From Sphingobacteriaceae bacterium (lineage in GTDB: Bacteria > Bacteroidota > Bacteroidia > B-17B0 > Aurantibacillaceae): DNA of 64,000 bases. Shown here piece after piece: positions 62,434 to 64,000 of this stretch (positions within the stretch are counted from its first letter, which is position 1; every line of letters begins with the position of its first letter). The translations under genes were made by a program, and so were the position numbers. The notes under the pieces were generated by a model. That model did not search any database. It saw only the letters and a program-made list of their open reading frames with translations, and had not been told where the DNA came from. The DNA lies in NCBI GenBank assembly GCA_002319075.1, contig NVQB01000001.1, forward strand, positions 1,426,001 through 1,490,000. Reading direction: 5' to 3'.

Positions 62434-63651
62434 TTATTTTAACAAAAGCGAACTGTCTCCATAACTCAAAAACCGGAAATTATGTTCTAATGCATAGTCG
62501 TAAACACGGCGCCAATCATCACCAACGATTGCACCAATAAGCAGTAGAAGCGTGCTTTGCGGCTGATGAAAATTTGTTATAATCCCTTTTATGATTTTTA
62601 GTTCGTATGGAGCTGCGATCAATATTTGCGTGTGACAAACGAGTTGCGTCAACTTATGCTTGTCCATCCACAAAAGCAGGGCTTCAAGACTCTCGCTAAC
62701 ACTTACCATTTGATCTTCGAGATCATAAACTTCCCACTGAGTAATTTCCAACTCGTGTAAACTTATATTTTTATTATGGAAAGCTTTTAAACCCATCCAA
62801 TAAAGACTTTCGAGCGTTCTCGACGAAGTTGTACCTACAGCTATAATTTTTTTTTCGGGGCTGCTTTTTAATAATACCTCAATTGCGTCTCTCGATACAT
62901 CTATCCATTCTGCATGCATATCATGCCCCTGCATGCTTGCCGATTTTACAGGCTTAAAAGTGCCTGCTCCTACATGTAGCGTAACGGATAAAGTTGGAAT
63001 CGATTTTTCTTCCAGTGTCTGAAGTACTTCTGTTGTAAAGTGCAGTCCTGCGGTCGGCGCTGCTACCGAACCTTCCGTTTTAGCGTAAACAGTCTGGTAC
63101 CGCTCCTGGTCGCTTACGGTGCTTTCTCTTTTTAAATAAGGAGGAATTGGCGTCTGTCCAAATAACTCAAGCACTTCTGAAAATTGAAGGTCCGATGGTT
63201 CCCACGAAAACTCTATGAGTACATTCAAGTCCTTACGCTCAATGAGATCGGCTTTTAGCGTAATAGCGTTTTTATGAAGAAACAAGCTTTCCTCTTTCCA
63301 TTTTTTCAGATTTCCTACGAGACAATTCCATCTTATGGATTTTTGCGCAGACATGGCTACCGTTAGCTCTAATTCCTGATTATGAGGTTCAAGACAAAAT
63401 ATCTCTATGCCTTGTCCTTTTAAATTGACGAACTCAAGGCGGGCATTAATGACTTTGGTGGTATTAAAAACAAGAAGAGAGTTTTCAGGTAAAAACGAAC
63501 CGATATTTTTGAAAACAGCTTCTTCAATTTTTTTATCCTTATAAACCAAGAGCTTTGATTCATCCCTCTTTTCAAGGGGATAGGCTGCTATTTTCTCTAC
63601 AGGTAAATTGTAAGTGAAATCCTGAATGGAAATATCTTTAGGATGCGGCAC
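62434..63651 (-). CDS. queA: S-adenosylmethionine:tRNA ribosyltransferase-isomerase
   Basis: 405 residues, longer than E. coli QueA (~356), as is common for this Bacteroidota form. It starts DISIQDFTYNLPVEKIAAYP with KRDESKLLVY; VAAPTAGLHFTTEVLQTLEE, LHVGAGTFKPV and VGTTSSRTLESL are diagnostic. QueA transfers the ribosyl part of AdoMet to preQ1 in the tRNA anticodon during queuosine synthesis. The usual second half of the family has GDDWRRVYDYALEHNFRFLSYGD, present here. It follows kdsB by five bases on the same strand and is likely co-transcribed with it. Confidence 0.93.
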   Translation of the reverse strand: MPHPKDISIQDFTYNLPVEKIAAYPLEKRDESKLLVYKDKKIEEAVFKNIGSFLPENSLLVFNTTKVINARLEFVNLKGQGIEIFCLEPHNQELELTVAMSAQKSIRWNCLVGNLKKWKEESLFLHKNAITLKADLIERKDLNVLIEFSWEPSDLQFSEVLELFGQTPIPPYLKRESTVSDQERYQTVYAKTEGSVAAPTAGLHFTTEVLQTLEEKSIPTLSVTLHVGAGTFKPVKSASMQGHDMHAEWIDVSRDAIEVLLKSSPEKKIIAVGTTSSRTLESLYWMGLKAFHNKNISLHELEITQWEVYDLEDQMVSVSESLEALLLWMDKHKLTQLVCHTQILIAAPYELKIIKGIITNFHQPQSTLLLLIGAIVGDDWRRVYDYALEHNFRFLSYGDSSLLLK

Positions 63652-63656
63652 GAAAC

Positions 63657-64000
63657 TTATGCTATGTTCATTAATCTGAGAACCTTTTCAATATCTTCAG
63701 GAGTATCTACGCAATGACTGTCAAAAGCTGTCTCCGCACAGGTAATTTTATAACCATGTTCGAGCCACCTCAGCTGCTCCAGAGATTCTGCAATTTCCAG
63801 TGAAGATGGTTTTAAATTGGTTATTTTTTGAAGGATATCAACGCGGTAAGCATACATCCCAACGTGACGGTAATAGTCAAAATGCTTATGCCATTCTTTT
63901 TCGTCTTTATTTTTTATAGCCGGAATAACGTTCCTGCTAAAATAGAGTGCTTCTTTGTTTGTATTCAGAACAATCTTTACTTCTCCTTTGTCAAAAAGCA
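63657..64000 (-). CDS. kdsB: 3-deoxy-manno-octulosonate cytidylyltransferase, C-terminal part (5' end beyond window)
   Basis: The frame is open to the right edge (114 codons visible). It reads GEVKIVLNTNKEALYFSRN, HKHFDYYRHVGMYAYRVDIL, SLEIAESLEQLRWLEHGYKI and VDTPEDIEKVLRLM, the C-terminal half of KdsB. The enzyme activates Kdo as CMP-Kdo for the inner core of lipopolysaccharide, in agreement with the LPS glycosyltransferases near 9-11 kb. The N-terminal nucleotide-binding part lies outside the window. Confidence 0.93.
   Translation of the reverse strand, partial: LFDKGEVKIVLNTNKEALYFSRNVIPAIKNKDEKEWHKHFDYYRHVGMYAYRVDILQKITNLKPSSLEIAESLEQLRWLEHGYKITCAETAFDSHCVDTPEDIEKVLRLMNIA

Overview
The window comes from a member of the Bacteroidota, most likely a free-living gliding or environmental lineage. 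The evidence is ten genes or gene remnants for large secreted proteins, most of them ending in type A or type B type IX secretion (T9SS) sorting domains; TAnnTTTG -7 promoter elements with almost no Shine-Dalgarno sequences; a Bacteroidota-style dcw cluster; and lipopolysaccharide genes (kdsB, heptosyltransferase-like GT9, WaaE-like GT2). MurE carries the DNPR motif of meso-diaminopimelate enzymes. No rRNA, tRNA, CRISPR array, IS transposase or phage gene was seen.

Layout. 1-7.9 kb: T9SS-type surface proteins interleaved with a NUDIX hydrolase, a phosphoglucose/phosphomannose isomerase and lipB, plus a decayed GxxExxY element with inverted ends. 8.1-13.5 kb: a short-chain dehydrogenase, two envelope glycosyltransferases, a TMTC-like membrane/TPR protein and an omega-amidase-like hydrolase. 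13.7-22.6 kb: a tandem surface-protein cluster, in which two paralogues with paired EF-hand (dockerin-like) and cohesin-like modules flank a 1360-residue array of 16 Cys-paired Ig-like domains and a third, collapsed copy; hairpin terminators follow each gene. 22.7-32.6 kb: dinB and a second dnaE-type polymerase, leuS, an autoregulated TetR gene with a thioesterase, and a hypothetical protein; short palindromic repeats pack the gaps here and one lies inside leuS. 32.6-38.9 kb: a giant LamG/Ig/type B T9SS protein split by a one-base frameshift, and an outer-membrane-like protein.

39.0-54.8 kb (all minus strand): a dcw cluster mraZ-rsmH-ftsL-ftsI-murE-mraY-murD-ftsW-murG-murC-ftsQ-ftsA-ftsZ without murF or ddl, preceded by a four-unit, 10-bp-period direct repeat that looks like a MraZ box beside a -7 element. 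55.2-57.2 kb: a small hypothetical protein, engB and an OlsB/GlsB-like GNAT acyltransferase. 57.4-64 kb: a short type B T9SS protein, TonB, a PadR/membrane-protein pair with a palindromic operator, a YqeY-like protein, a type A T9SS protein, queA and the 3' part of kdsB.

The parts most worth follow-up are the cohesin/dockerin-like T9SS cluster with its shared leader element, the repeat that has become coding sequence in leuS, the GxxExxY remnant bounded by inverted repeats, and the operator sites for MraZ, TetR and PadR. At least three one-base frameshifts fall in secreted-protein genes and none was noticed in housekeeping genes. They could be assembly errors at homopolymers or real decay.
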